DNA from: Paenibacillus ihumii
GTDB lineage: Bacteria; Bacillota; Bacilli; Paenibacillales; Paenibacillaceae
Length of the DNA: 64,000 bases
Reading direction: 5' to 3'
NCBI RefSeq assembly: GCF_001403875.1
Contig: NZ_LN884299.1
Span: 3,747,674-3,811,673, forward strand
The notes beneath the pieces are model-generated. The model saw nothing but the letters and a program-made list of their open reading frames with translations, was not told where the DNA came from and ran no database searches. Within the stretch, counting starts at the first letter, position 1. The number at the start of each line of letters is the position of its first letter. This document shows, piece by piece, positions 23,674-32,822 of this stretch. A program made the position numbers and the translations under genes.

Positions 23674-25958
23674 TGTGGTGTAATCCTCCTTAGTATTCCG
23701 GCTTCTAATAAATTTTCAACTGTATCTGGCAATACGTATTGTATACCGCCTCCAACTTCATCAAACCATGGTGCTATCTTCCCTCCCTTAACTTCAATAG
23801 GAGCAACGACTTCAAATACGCTATAGGGTCTTAAATCTGTACCTGGTGCAACAGCCCTCATTCCATAAGGAATACCTTCTGGCGAAACAAATGTACCTGT
23901 ATCATAACCATATCTATCTATCCTAAATCCAGGTTGTAAAGTTTCCTCGATCGGAGTATTTAAAAACCCATCGTTTTTAGGCCAATTTATTGCGCCTGTT
24001 TCTTGATTATAATATTTAGGATTATCAAATACATCCTTATACTTTAAATACAACCCATCATTTGGAGGGTAGTTCCAACCAGATAATTTAGCCCTATCCA
24101 TTTCAGAAATTACCTTTTTAACTTCACCGGTCCCCTTAGTTCGCCACTCAACTGCATCTTCCCCGTATTTTTCCTTAAAGTACTTGTCCCAATCTTCCCC
24201 AAACATCGGCTTACGGGTGTCCCACGAACCACTACCATCAGCAGTCCCATCAATCACTGGTTGCTCTTTCTTATTAAATTCCGGCGTAGTATTACTTTTA
24301 AATGACCCCCCGCTGCCTTTGGAGCTGGATTTAAACGCCTTCCTTACTACCCCCAGACCAAAAAACGTTCCTGCGAGCCCCGCACTATCTAGCCAATGAT
24401 CCTTAGAATATGGATCGTCCGTAGTAATAACGCCTACCAACGGTTCATACACCCCGGACAATACTCCAGAGGATAACCAATCAATATAAGTATATACTGA
24501 TTCATTCCTGTTCTCAGCTCGATAGACATAGCCATCGTAAATTCCTTTGGGAATGCCGAAGCTTAAATAATTCAAGAAATCGCCAGGTGAATCAAACGCC
24601 TTATTCCACCGCTCATCTGCTGCCGTCTTAATATCAGAGCCGATTTCCTTGAAGCTGTCTATTGATTTTTCAAATGGGTTTCTCGTATCCACCAATCGCT
24701 CCGGAATAAAGCACATATTAAAAATATTAGGCATTGGTTCAACGAGACCCTTGTTCATATAAATCAGATTTAATACGCTATGATCAATCTTTCCATTAAC
24801 CTCGAACTTATACTGAAGCTCCGAAGATAATTCACTAGAGTTAAAATTGTCCTGGAATCTTTCAACGGCACTTAACAGCTCTGGACTATATTTTCCCGTT
24901 ATTTCGCCATGATATAGATTTAATTCTGCTAAAAACTGCTGCACATATTCAATATTCTCTTTCGAGACGACCTGATTATATTCCTCCACCTTAAGTTGAA
25001 TTTCTCGTCGTCTCGCCTCTGCTGCAATTGCCCCTGCCTCAATGAATTCGTAGCGTTCTCTTGCCCAGTTCTGATATTTCAAGTTAATCATGCCAAGTGC
25101 AATGGCGAAACGCAGTTCACTCAGGACAGGCATGGCCGAGCCATCTGTTTTATAAGGATCATACCGAAGTGCGTTGAGAGGTGAGCCTAAGTAGTGATCT
25201 CTTAAATTGACATCAGCCGCAAACCATTTCTCCGATACGCCAAGACCTGATAGCTGTGCCCGTGCTTGCTCCGCCAATCGATGAGCTTCATCCATATACT
25301 TCTGGTTGCCAAACTTGCTATAAATCGCGTACTCCGTTTGGTATTGAGCAATTTGGTCGAAGGCATTTTTAATTAACGTAAGCTGCTGTTCTGCAAATAA
25401 ACGCTCTTCAGCACTCCCGCTATGCAGCATTTCAAAATAGGCGCTAATTTGTTCATCTTCCCTAAATTTGCTCAGTCTGGATTCTAAAGTGATTTGCTTC
25501 GCCAGTTGAATGGCATTTTTAATCAGGTCAAGCAGACTAAGACGTTTCGTGACATTTGCCGAAGAGCTAATTGGATACTTTGCGGCCAATTCTTTGCGGA
25601 ATCCGGGCTGAATTGAGAATTTCACCGAACCCTTCTTCACTAAAGTCTTGATTTTAGCCTCTTCTTCAGCGTATTGCCTAGCTATGGATTTCAACAGATC
25701 ACTTTTATTATGTAATTGATCATGGATAGATTTTGCTTGCTTCCGTATATCATACAGTGTTTCCTCCGCCCGATTAGCTGCGGCTCCTACATCCATAGAT
25801 TCAGGATAATTCCTTCTAGTCAAACGAACTACATCTTGGATATCCGTTTGTAATCTTGCAATCCGCTCTTCAATAAACTGGTCGAGGCGTTTCATATCTT
25901 GGGACAATTGGATCAGTCTGTCCGTATTCACACTTTGCTTACTACTTATCTCCCTCAC
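23670..25958 (-). CDS. polymorphic toxin with C-terminal TNT (NAD glycohydrolase) domain
   Basis: 762 residues. The N-terminal ~250 are helical coiled coils without a signal peptide, resembling WXG100/LXG-type regions of type VII substrates. Residues ~330-410 look like a peptidoglycan-binding-type helical domain (EYVQQFLAELNLYHGEITGK; FEVNGKIDHSVLNLIYMNK). A linker follows, then a TNT domain (~650-762): INWPKNDGFLNTPIEETLQP, FRIDRYGYDTGTFVSPEGIP, and APWFDEVGGGIQYVLP. TNT domains, as in mycobacterial CpnT, hydrolyse NAD+; the conserved Arg (RIDRYG) and Gln (GGGIQY) are present. The GTG start at 25958 has a weak ribosome site, so a slightly shorter protein is possible. The type VII apparatus at 35-46 kb is the likely exporter. 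Confidence 0.88.
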   Translation of the reverse strand: MREISSKQSVNTDRLIQLSQDMKRLDQFIEERIARLQTDIQDVVRLTRRNYPESMDVGAAANRAEETLYDIRKQAKSIHDQLHNKSDLLKSIARQYAEEEAKIKTLVKKGSVKFSIQPGFRKELAAKYPISSSANVTKRLSLLDLIKNAIQLAKQITLESRLSKFREDEQISAYFEMLHSGSAEERLFAEQQLTLIKNAFDQIAQYQTEYAIYSKFGNQKYMDEAHRLAEQARAQLSGLGVSEKWFAADVNLRDHYLGSPLNALRYDPYKTDGSAMPVLSELRFAIALGMINLKYQNWARERYEFIEAGAIAAEARRREIQLKVEEYNQVVSKENIEYVQQFLAELNLYHGEITGKYSPELLSAVERFQDNFNSSELSSELQYKFEVNGKIDHSVLNLIYMNKGLVEPMPNIFNMCFIPERLVDTRNPFEKSIDSFKEIGSDIKTAADERWNKAFDSPGDFLNYLSFGIPKGIYDGYVYRAENRNESVYTYIDWLSSGVLSGVYEPLVGVITTDDPYSKDHWLDSAGLAGTFFGLGVVRKAFKSSSKGSGGSFKSNTTPEFNKKEQPVIDGTADGSGSWDTRKPMFGEDWDKYFKEKYGEDAVEWRTKGTGEVKKVISEMDRAKLSGWNYPPNDGLYLKYKDVFDNPKYYNQETGAINWPKNDGFLNTPIEETLQPGFRIDRYGYDTGTFVSPEGIPYGMRAVAPGTDLRPYSVFEVVAPIEVKGGKIAPWFDEVGGGIQYVLPDTVENLLEAGILRRITPQ

Positions 25959-26407
25959 CTGCTTTTGTACTACAAATTTTCACCAAATTATACAAAAAAG
26001 AATAGCAGCAATGGGAAATTTTATCATGAGTCAGAGGTACTATCACTCACTTATTAGAGTCTTCAATCATTTGGAGAGTAAGTAGAAAGTCTTATTTTAG
26101 TATGACTAATGGTCTTGAGACTCTCTTTACTACACCATAAATCTATTAATGCGTTCAATGAATCTAAAGTCATTCATCCTAATTCAAGCATGAGATAAGC
26201 TACTATCATTCTGCTCTTCGAAGCATTCGCTCAAGGAGAATCAACTGTTCTTCAGTTCGGAGAACTTTCGCATATTCAAGCCAGGGTTGATGCACTGATT
26301 ACATCTAAAAAGGCGGCAACTTTTCCGTTACCACCTTCCCTCAATTTAATTGACGCTGACTAGCCCAACGATAGCCCATGCCCCATTTTAAGCGTTCTTC
26401 CGTTTCA
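25959..26407. other. intergenic with gene scraps
   Basis: No intact gene. A 29-codon frame at 26206-26295 (minus) reads HQPWLEYAKVLRTEEQLILL and ends LERMLRRAE, and another scrap just below 26408 reads ETEERLKWGMGYRWASQRQL. Both look like ends of lost genes. The terminator at 26305-26336 lies between them. The toxin promoter should be near 25960-26100. Confidence 0.4.
26305..26336 (-). terminator. rho-independent terminator
   Basis: On the minus strand GGTGGTAAC-GGAAAA-GTTGCCGCC (with G-T wobble pairs) is followed by TTTTTAG. It ends the nucleotidyltransferase operon that finishes at 26408. Confidence 0.8.
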
Positions 26408-27340
26408 TCATCGATCAGTACTCGTTAATTTCTCAAAGATTCTGCGAAACATTGAAGTTGATTTTAAATGAGTTGGCTTCGGTAAATGCTTAAATGCAAC
26501 TGCATCTATACCGGCAAGATTCATGAGTTTGCGTAAATCTGTGACAACCTCCATAAAATACAGCTGACGATCTAAGGTACCTGCATATTGTCTTAAATCG
26601 TAATCATTTTCTAACGATGGGTACAGGTCATATAAATCGTCAACTAGTATCTTTTTTATGGCCTCCTTTGTAATCGATGGGTCCATGCTGCATTCGTCGA
26701 CAATGGTTTGCAATGTCTCTTTAAGGGCGTGGCGATCATAAAGTGAATTGGACAATAAATGCCGCAAATCATACAGATCCTTAAATCTGGGCCTTACAAT
26801 CGTCTGGTGCAGCTTCCAGGCTACTTGAACCGACAGCGGCACAGTGTAAGGCACAAGGAAGCTCACGCCAAAGAGTGGAACATATTTTAGAGGAATAGGC
26901 TGTATGTTCAGTTCTAAATTAAATGACACGTCCAGATAGAATTCATCGTATTCGGAAGCTTCTCCCCCTTCATTTTTAAAACAATAAGCTATGTCGGTGT
27001 TGACCGTAGGAAAATCATCTGCCATGGCGTAATCTATGTATCTCCAAAATGCATTCTCGCGAAAACTTCTAAACATGACTCCATCATCCAGATCCAGCTC
27101 CGTTACTTGGATCAGCCATGCTGTAAATATTTCACGTGCCTGTTCAGCATCAGTGATCTTGCCTGCGTACAGAAAATCTACATCATCTACCTCACGAAGA
27201 GTACGATCCGATAAATATTGTCTTGTTAACAGGCTGCCTTTTAATACAAACGGCTGGTTTACAAGAGCAGTTCTTCTCAAAAACGCTTCTAGAACAACGA
27301 GCTCTCTCGTTTCATAGCTTAGATCTTTATAATGTCTCAT
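26408..27340 (-). CDS. AbiEii/AbiGii-like nucleotidyltransferase
   Basis: 310 residues. The N-terminal motif FVLKGSLLTRQYLSDRTLRE followed by VDDVDFLYAG matches the AbiEii nucleotidyltransferase group: Lys-Gly, then Arg, then a paired-Asp metal site. A substrate-lobe pattern VAWKLHQTIVRPRFKDLYDL (residues ~174-193) also fits. AbiEii proteins act as toxins in phage-abortive type IV toxin-antitoxin pairs by modifying tRNA or other targets. Here the usual winged-helix antitoxin AbiEi is absent; instead the gene is 17 bp downstream of an unrelated 193-residue gene that must be its operon partner. Family confident; toxin role inferred. Confidence 0.85.
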   Translation of the reverse strand: MRHYKDLSYETRELVVLEAFLRRTALVNQPFVLKGSLLTRQYLSDRTLREVDDVDFLYAGKITDAEQAREIFTAWLIQVTELDLDDGVMFRSFRENAFWRYIDYAMADDFPTVNTDIAYCFKNEGGEASEYDEFYLDVSFNLELNIQPIPLKYVPLFGVSFLVPYTVPLSVQVAWKLHQTIVRPRFKDLYDLRHLLSNSLYDRHALKETLQTIVDECSMDPSITKEAIKKILVDDLYDLYPSLENDYDLRQYAGTLDRQLYFMEVVTDLRKLMNLAGIDAVAFKHLPKPTHLKSTSMFRRIFEKLTSTDR

Positions 27341-27357
27341 CTACTAAATCTCCCCCC

Positions 27358-27939
27358 TTAAATCCATCCGCTATCTAAATCCTCTCTGCTGTCATAGATG
27401 CATAACTCATATTGTTCCTTCATCAGCTCGATGTGATTTGCTTGTAAAACGGTATGTATTTTGCCTACACGGTCATAAAAATTTTCCTTACTCTCATACT
27501 CCCGAACCGTCACGAATCTTACCTTCCCATTGGCATTTAGAAAGTTTCTGGAGATATGTCCGCCATAACCTGCGCACAGACTTTTTAAGTTATCCACTTC
27601 ATCGACCTGCACTTTGCCATGCCACTCAAAATAGGGTTTGGAGCTCTTAAGAAGCGGCTGATCAAAGTACTTCTCTTCCTTTGCAGGGATTTCCACCTTT
27701 GTTCTTACAACGGTAAATCCTTTGTTCTGGAATGTCGTTGCCACCCGTTCAATTTCTTGATTCGCTTGCTGAAAATCCGTTCCGTGAACAATTCCCGTAA
27801 TCATCGGTTGATGGATGTAATTGCCCTGATCCAAGACAATCAAGACCGGTTTCACCTGCTCCTGATTGCAAACGTTCATAAAAGCCTCCTTTTCATCCAA
27901 GGTTAAATCTTGCACTGTAATGTGAAATTCAAACTCCAT
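27358..27939 (-). CDS. unrecognised two-lobed partner of the nucleotidyltransferase
   Basis: 193 residues with what looks like an internal duplication. Lobe 1 (~1-85) has EFHITV, a Cys-containing helix, QPMITGIVHG and a strand VVRTKVEIP. Lobe 2 (~103-193) has EWHGKV, a Cys-containing helix, VRFVTVREYE and a strand QYELCIYD, ending LDSGWI. The order of strands and helices in each half suggests tandem ferredoxin-like folds. There is no DNA-binding motif, signal peptide or membrane segment. Its own promoter should lie in 27940-28020, below the terminator. I recall similar proteins beside nucleotidyltransferase genes but know no assigned function. Possible antitoxin, adaptor or second enzyme. Confidence 0.7.
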   Translation of the reverse strand: MEFEFHITVQDLTLDEKEAFMNVCNQEQVKPVLIVLDQGNYIHQPMITGIVHGTDFQQANQEIERVATTFQNKGFTVVRTKVEIPAKEEKYFDQPLLKSSKPYFEWHGKVQVDEVDNLKSLCAGYGGHISRNFLNANGKVRFVTVREYESKENFYDRVGKIHTVLQANHIELMKEQYELCIYDSREDLDSGWI

Positions 27940-28023
27940 TTGCTAAACCCCTTCATATTGTCTTATGTATAACTTGACCCATATTAATATCTCGGTTAAT
28001 TTCCGGGGAAATTTCACTCAATT

Positions 28024-28068
28024 AAAAAGCTTATCCCTGCTCATTTCTGAGATGGAATAAGCTTTTTT
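28024..28068. terminator. bidirectional terminator
   Basis: AAGCTTATCC at 28027-28036 pairs with GGAATAAGCTT at 28054-28064, and runs of A and T lie on either side, so it can work on both strands. It separates the RDD gene from the downstream two-gene unit. The rest of 27940-28254 shows no gene. Confidence 0.65.
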
Positions 28069-28254
28069 GTTGCTTCCATAAATTCTTAAGATTATTTATA
28101 GTACTCCTTGACCTTCAAACCAGCTTGTTTTTTTGTAGTAATTCTAGAGCCGTCGCTGTCCTCGTTCTATCTATTAATTTACAATAAGCCTTTTCCAAAA
28201 TCCAGCGTATAGAACGTCCCCCTTCTAACTCATAATTTCAATTATCCCGCACCC

Positions 28255-28740
28255 TCAGTCCGGCCAATTCAATCCTGTGCTTACCCGCTCCAGCTTCTCG
28301 GTGGATACCACTGGCTTAAGGCTGCTCTTCTTATACAAGAGCATCTCCTTGTTGACGACATATGTATCAGCGATCTTATCGTGCAGTCCCTGCTTGTGCT
28401 CCGTAAAAATGGCCATGATATAACCAATTCCGAAGATGGATGAAATCAGCTTGCTCCAAAATCTCGCGTTGGCTTTACCCCAGCTAATTCTCTCATCCAT
28501 ATCGTCGACCACAACTACACCTAGCATGATCTTGCCAAGGGTTGCCTGGTATTTGGAAGATTCCATTATGGTGAAATACAGCCATTGAGCGACCAAACTG
28601 AATATCACCAATATCCCGTCGATACGATACATCAACTCCTCCGGGGTAATAAAAATAAAGGTAACTATCAATAAGGACAGCACCAAAAAAATCCGGTCTA
28701 TAAACATAGCAAAATACCTTCTCCACAGCACATCATACAT
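28255..28740 (-). CDS. RDD family membrane protein
   Basis: 161 residues. The opening LWRRYFAMFIDRIFLVLSLL has the Arg-x-x-Ala/Met-x-x-(I)Asp pattern of RDD proteins, followed by hydrophobic segments at ~15-35, ~45-60 and ~110-125 and the YQATLGKIMLGVVVVDDMD block. RDD proteins are small integral membrane proteins of largely unknown function; some take part in ion transport or envelope stress. Single gene with no obvious operon partner; intact. Confidence 0.88.
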   Translation of the reverse strand: MYDVLWRRYFAMFIDRIFLVLSLLIVTFIFITPEELMYRIDGILVIFSLVAQWLYFTIMESSKYQATLGKIMLGVVVVDDMDERISWGKANARFWSKLISSIFGIGYIMAIFTEHKQGLHDKIADTYVVNKEMLLYKKSSLKPVVSTEKLERVSTGLNWPD

Positions 28741-29136
28741 TAGGCTCTTTCCTCCTAGTAAACCGCCTAGAACGCTTCAAAACGAAATCAGTGCCTCATT
28801 CTACACGGCGGCAGCGGTCTCGATTGGTCTAGATTTAAGTATTTCTTCCTCCTATCAGGCAAGCGCCGGCAACAATATCATGCAGCGCCTGTTTTTCCTT
28901 GTTAAGCCCGCTATGAACCAGCCACCTTTACTCAATACCAACCTCCTCGAACGAACGTTTTTACTAAAAAAGTACTAAGTTCTAAAGCTCAAAACTATTT
29001 ATGTACATCCTCATCTTACCAATTTATGAACAAGTTGACCATGCACGATTAAAATATAAAAGATGCCCCCCACCATCCATGTCTTCTCTCGCATTGAAGG
29101 ATCAGACTGGATATCAATGAAGGGCATCGATTTATA
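28741..29136. other. intergenic with probable terminator
   Basis: No gene seen. Near the right end, minus-strand GATGCCC (29119-29125 region) and GGGCATC (29063-29070 region) could pair around a long loop before TTTTATATTTT, a possible terminator for the large secreted protein gene ending at 29137. The segment next to 28740 should hold the RDD promoter. Confidence 0.4.
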
Positions 29137-31947
29137 CTAGTTATTCAAATCATCGAACATGGAGCCGGCAACGGTGACTTCAATTTGTTCAAGCTCCTTA
29201 ATTCCTTGGAGATCAGGGAGTTTATTGTAGGCATGAGTCAATTTGGACAGTTTCACATTATCTACCCATGCTCTTACATAATACTTGCCGTTTTGCATGC
29301 TGGCATGTGTATATACCGGAATATTGGTTGGGTTAATCTGAATCGTGACCTCCGTCGTTTCTGTGATTTTGTACATCTTAGGTTCGCCCTTTTTCACGAA
29401 TTCCCGGTATTTATAGTACAGATTGCTGCCTGCTGTTGAAGATTCGCTATAGCCCTCAAGTACCTTTTTCCAGAAAGGATGCGTCTTGCTCTCATCTTGG
29501 TCCTGGGAAAAATAAATCGGTTCAACTACTTTATTATACCGTTTGGAATCGCTATTCCGATCCTTAACCTCGAGCAATACCGCACCATTGACGCCTTTAG
29601 GATCCTCATACGTCAAAGTCCCTGGAACGGCTTTAAAGCCGCCGCCCTGCGGGGATAGCTTTTCATTTTTAATGTTGACCGCGTCTTTTTTGGCGTTGAT
29701 ATAGATCAGGTTCGTTTCGTACTGGAACGAATGAATCAGGGCATTAACCAGATCGCGGTGATCGGCCGTGTCTGCCTCCGACTGCTTGAAGGTAACGGTT
29801 TTGACGGTGAAGGTATAGCTGCCCGCCGGATTGAAGTAGTATCCCGATTTGATCGGATAATCATATTTCTGCAAATCACGATCGGTTGCGAATACAGCTT
29901 TATCATAAAGTTTTTTATTGTTTTTGCGATCCTTGGCGGCATTTCTGGCCGTGGCATACTCCTCTGCCATCGGCTTCTCCTTCTTCCAGGCAATATTAGC
30001 GCTGGCTTGCTGGGTGAATGTCCGCTTATACTGGCCAGGGACCGCAACTCCATAATCGGCAGCATCGACCTTCACGCCTGATGGCTGGTAAGGCCTTCCT
30101 TCCTCGTCCAAATGATACATCCAGCGAATAACATTATAGGTGTAAGGCTCATTCTCCCAGAATAAATCCTTCTTAAACGAATCTACCGTATTGTTGTCAA
30201 TTTTATTCTGGTATTGTGGTTTGGCTAAATCCTTCTCTCCGTTGTATACATAGAATTCGAAGGCCTTCTTATCTAGTCCGGGTTGGAAGGAAGCTGTAGC
30301 TGTGCCTGTCTCGGTCACGGTAGTGCATACTTTCTTGCCATCTTCATCCGTGCTGCATACCTGTCTATCGTACTTATAATTCTTTCGAATACTCCCATCC
30401 TGGGATACCGTGCCGATTCTCTGAATCGGTGTTCTTGGATTAGGATCCGGCTTCATCCATTTCCGGTTCAAGGGATCATCGCCGAAATCCTCCCGCTTGA
30501 TCGTCGTCAGAAAGATCGGATTCCTCGTCACTGTAGTATCCGACTCATTAATGTACGGATTATTCAGAACCTGATGGTCTCTAAATAAGGTCGGCGTATT
30601 ATTCGTTACGTTGAGCTCCCCCGTCGTATTGCTTGTCCACACTGCGTCAGACCTAGGCAGTGTAACCGTTGCCGTATGGGAATTGCCCTGGTTAAGCGGG
30701 AACCTCTCCCTCTTCGATAATACATTGTATGGAAGCTCTTCTGGAGTGACAAGCTTGATAGCCTTTGGATAGGAATCGAGGATATTATTGCTTAGATCCT
30801 CCTCCTCCGGCGATTTGCCATCCTTATTAATGTTAAATTGGATGCGAACCTCGCTATCCGGCATGGTAAAGTCAGCATACAGAATCCGGCTTTGGTTCCG
30901 GTCCAGCTTAACGGTACCAGACTCCGCTGTTCCATGCCCGCTGAATGTCAGCCCCTCCGCGGCGGTGATCTTTCTCCCATCGCTCACACGCGTAATCGTC
31001 CATTCATATTTCGAGCTCACCGAATCGATAAAGCTGGAGTTCACCTTTACCGCTACACGTACCGACTCCCCCGGAACGGCTTCAGTCGGCAGCTCCTCAA
31101 ATTCTGCGGAAACATCATCCTTCAGCAATTTGAAAGGAGCGATCGGAATATCCAGGTAAGTTATGCCGATACTGCTATCGATATATACCGTCCCGAACCC
31201 CCATGAAATTTCGGTCGGCGGCTGGAGTACGTGGACGTAATCAATCCATCTGCCTTGCTTGGGTTTAGCATTTTCTTCATATACTTCGAGATCTGCCAAG
31301 GTAGAGTTTTGATTGTTATACATGAATTCTTTATATGGTACCCCTGCGTAATGAATGTTTAATCCTTTTTGAATTGCCTCTTCAAAGGTGCCATCAGGGA
31401 GAAATTTGTTGAGTGGGTCTTTGTAGGCGTCATAACGATTCCCAGTAATCCCATACTTGCTTTTCACCCCTCGATCAGTCCAAGGTGCCGGGATTAGAGG
31501 GAAATTTTGTATTTTAGTTCCGCTCCAGCCTGCAAACCAAGGCACATCTTCTGTTGGTATAGAATGACCATCTAAAGAGTACCCGCTATACTCCATCATT
31601 TCCTTACCCTTATGATTCAGTTTTCGGCCATGTGATTCGCCATAGACTATCTCGTAAGTATGTAGCTTCATCTTATCTCTTTCTTCTAAGTTCTCACTAG
31701 GTTGTGATGCTCTGTTCAATCTACCTCGGATTAAATCCTGCCTGAGATTTAAACGCTTGTTATCTTTGGAGATATGATCCTTATAGTAATCTTTCTGTCC
31801 GTATAGAGCCTCCATATCATGATTGATTTTAGCAAGCACTTCTTCAACTGTCTTAGGCACTTGATCTTCTAACGAGTAAGTCAATTGATAAGGTAATACA
31901 CCGTAAAGAAGAGTCACAGCAAATATTATCCTTATAAACCTATTCAT
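29137..31947 (-). CDS. large secreted protein of unknown function
   Basis: 936 residues with an N-terminal signal-like segment (FIRIIFAVTLLYGVLPYQLT) and no other membrane span, so probably exported. Around residues 275-390 lies a CARDB/Ig-like beta domain (AVPGESVRVAVKVNSSF; ADFTMPDSEVRIQFNINKD; DLSNNILDS). The rest is Tyr/Lys-rich with DGKKVCTTV containing a possible disulfide pair, and no catalytic motif. I have a vague memory of similar proteins labelled Athe_2463-domain in Paenibacillus, but cannot confirm it. It ends the minus-strand run starting at the stalk-protein array (8 bp after that gene), so it may be expressed with it. Function unknown. Confidence 0.65.
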   Translation of the reverse strand: MNRFIRIIFAVTLLYGVLPYQLTYSLEDQVPKTVEEVLAKINHDMEALYGQKDYYKDHISKDNKRLNLRQDLIRGRLNRASQPSENLEERDKMKLHTYEIVYGESHGRKLNHKGKEMMEYSGYSLDGHSIPTEDVPWFAGWSGTKIQNFPLIPAPWTDRGVKSKYGITGNRYDAYKDPLNKFLPDGTFEEAIQKGLNIHYAGVPYKEFMYNNQNSTLADLEVYEENAKPKQGRWIDYVHVLQPPTEISWGFGTVYIDSSIGITYLDIPIAPFKLLKDDVSAEFEELPTEAVPGESVRVAVKVNSSFIDSVSSKYEWTITRVSDGRKITAAEGLTFSGHGTAESGTVKLDRNQSRILYADFTMPDSEVRIQFNINKDGKSPEEEDLSNNILDSYPKAIKLVTPEELPYNVLSKRERFPLNQGNSHTATVTLPRSDAVWTSNTTGELNVTNNTPTLFRDHQVLNNPYINESDTTVTRNPIFLTTIKREDFGDDPLNRKWMKPDPNPRTPIQRIGTVSQDGSIRKNYKYDRQVCSTDEDGKKVCTTVTETGTATASFQPGLDKKAFEFYVYNGEKDLAKPQYQNKIDNNTVDSFKKDLFWENEPYTYNVIRWMYHLDEEGRPYQPSGVKVDAADYGVAVPGQYKRTFTQQASANIAWKKEKPMAEEYATARNAAKDRKNNKKLYDKAVFATDRDLQKYDYPIKSGYYFNPAGSYTFTVKTVTFKQSEADTADHRDLVNALIHSFQYETNLIYINAKKDAVNIKNEKLSPQGGGFKAVPGTLTYEDPKGVNGAVLLEVKDRNSDSKRYNKVVEPIYFSQDQDESKTHPFWKKVLEGYSESSTAGSNLYYKYREFVKKGEPKMYKITETTEVTIQINPTNIPVYTHASMQNGKYYVRAWVDNVKLSKLTHAYNKLPDLQGIKELEQIEVTVAGSMFDDLNN

Positions 31948-31955
31948 GGATGCAC

Positions 31956-32762
31956 CTACTTATAATATATACTAATATCTATACTTGAATTAATGTTAGA
32001 AGCAACAATAATTGTAAATGTATCATCAGTAAATTCCTTTGCTTTTAATTCCGGTTCGCGTGTCTTTTTAGTTCTCACATAATCCATAACAGATTTAACA
32101 GTTTTTTCGTCCACTTTTTGCGACAATATATCTTCTACTTCTTCCAACTGCATTTCATAATTTGCCCCTATAACGGTAAACTCTACAAGTAACACCATGA
32201 GAGCTTTTGTACCTTTGCCTTCACCTTCCTTGATTCCTAACTGTGAACCAGTATTGTATTTAACCTTAAAACCGTGTAAGTCTACAATCTGCTCCGACAC
32301 TTGCTTAACCTCGCTAGGATCAAATCCAGCCGTATTTATATATACCGTCCTCACTGCAGAATCCCATTTTACGGACGCATCTAATCCCTCACTTATAAAA
32401 CGAAGCGGAACGAAGGTTCTACCGCCAACCCGCTCTGCGGCTGTATCCATTTGTTTTTCCACGCCATTTACCGTGTACTTCTTGCTGCCAAGTACCAGAA
32501 CCACTCGGTTTGAATCCAGGTCAACCGTAACGGTCTTAGTAGTCGCGTTCCAGCCTACTTTCGCTCCCAGTGCTTCACTAACGAAACGAACAGGCACCTG
32601 CACTCGCTGAGCCTTATCTACATAAGGCTGCTCGTCTGGGAAATAAATGCGGTTCGTATTAACCTCTACGCGCAGTGGCAATGGTTTTGCTGCGGTCAAG
32701 AATGGTACGAGCCCCATCAATAACAGCAGCATGGCTAGTGTTGTTGCAATTCTTTTTTTCAT
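31956..32762 (-). CDS. secreted stalk-domain protein, copy 1
   Basis: 268 residues. A signal peptide (LAMLLLLMGLVPFLTAAKPL) is followed by two copper-amine-oxidase N-terminal-like stalk modules (VDKAQRVQVPVRFVSEALGA, VGWNATTKTVTVDLDSNRVV; then RVGGRTFVPLRFISEGLDAS). These modules form wall-associated beta structures in Paenibacillus and do not imply oxidase activity. The C-terminal ~115 residues form a separate alpha/beta domain (VKYNTGSQLGIKEGEGKG; EDILSQKVDEKTVKSVMDYV; ASNINSSIDISIYYK) shared by all copies in the array. Immediately upstream of the 936-residue gene. Intact. Confidence 0.85.
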   Translation of the reverse strand: MKKRIATTLAMLLLLMGLVPFLTAAKPLPLRVEVNTNRIYFPDEQPYVDKAQRVQVPVRFVSEALGAKVGWNATTKTVTVDLDSNRVVLVLGSKKYTVNGVEKQMDTAAERVGGRTFVPLRFISEGLDASVKWDSAVRTVYINTAGFDPSEVKQVSEQIVDLHGFKVKYNTGSQLGIKEGEGKGTKALMVLLVEFTVIGANYEMQLEEVEDILSQKVDEKTVKSVMDYVRTKKTREPELKAKEFTDDTFTIIVASNINSSIDISIYYK

Positions 32763-32822
32763 AATTTTGATCCTCCTGTATTATGTAATTAATTGATCTT
32801 GCTTATTAAATATCCCTTATAC

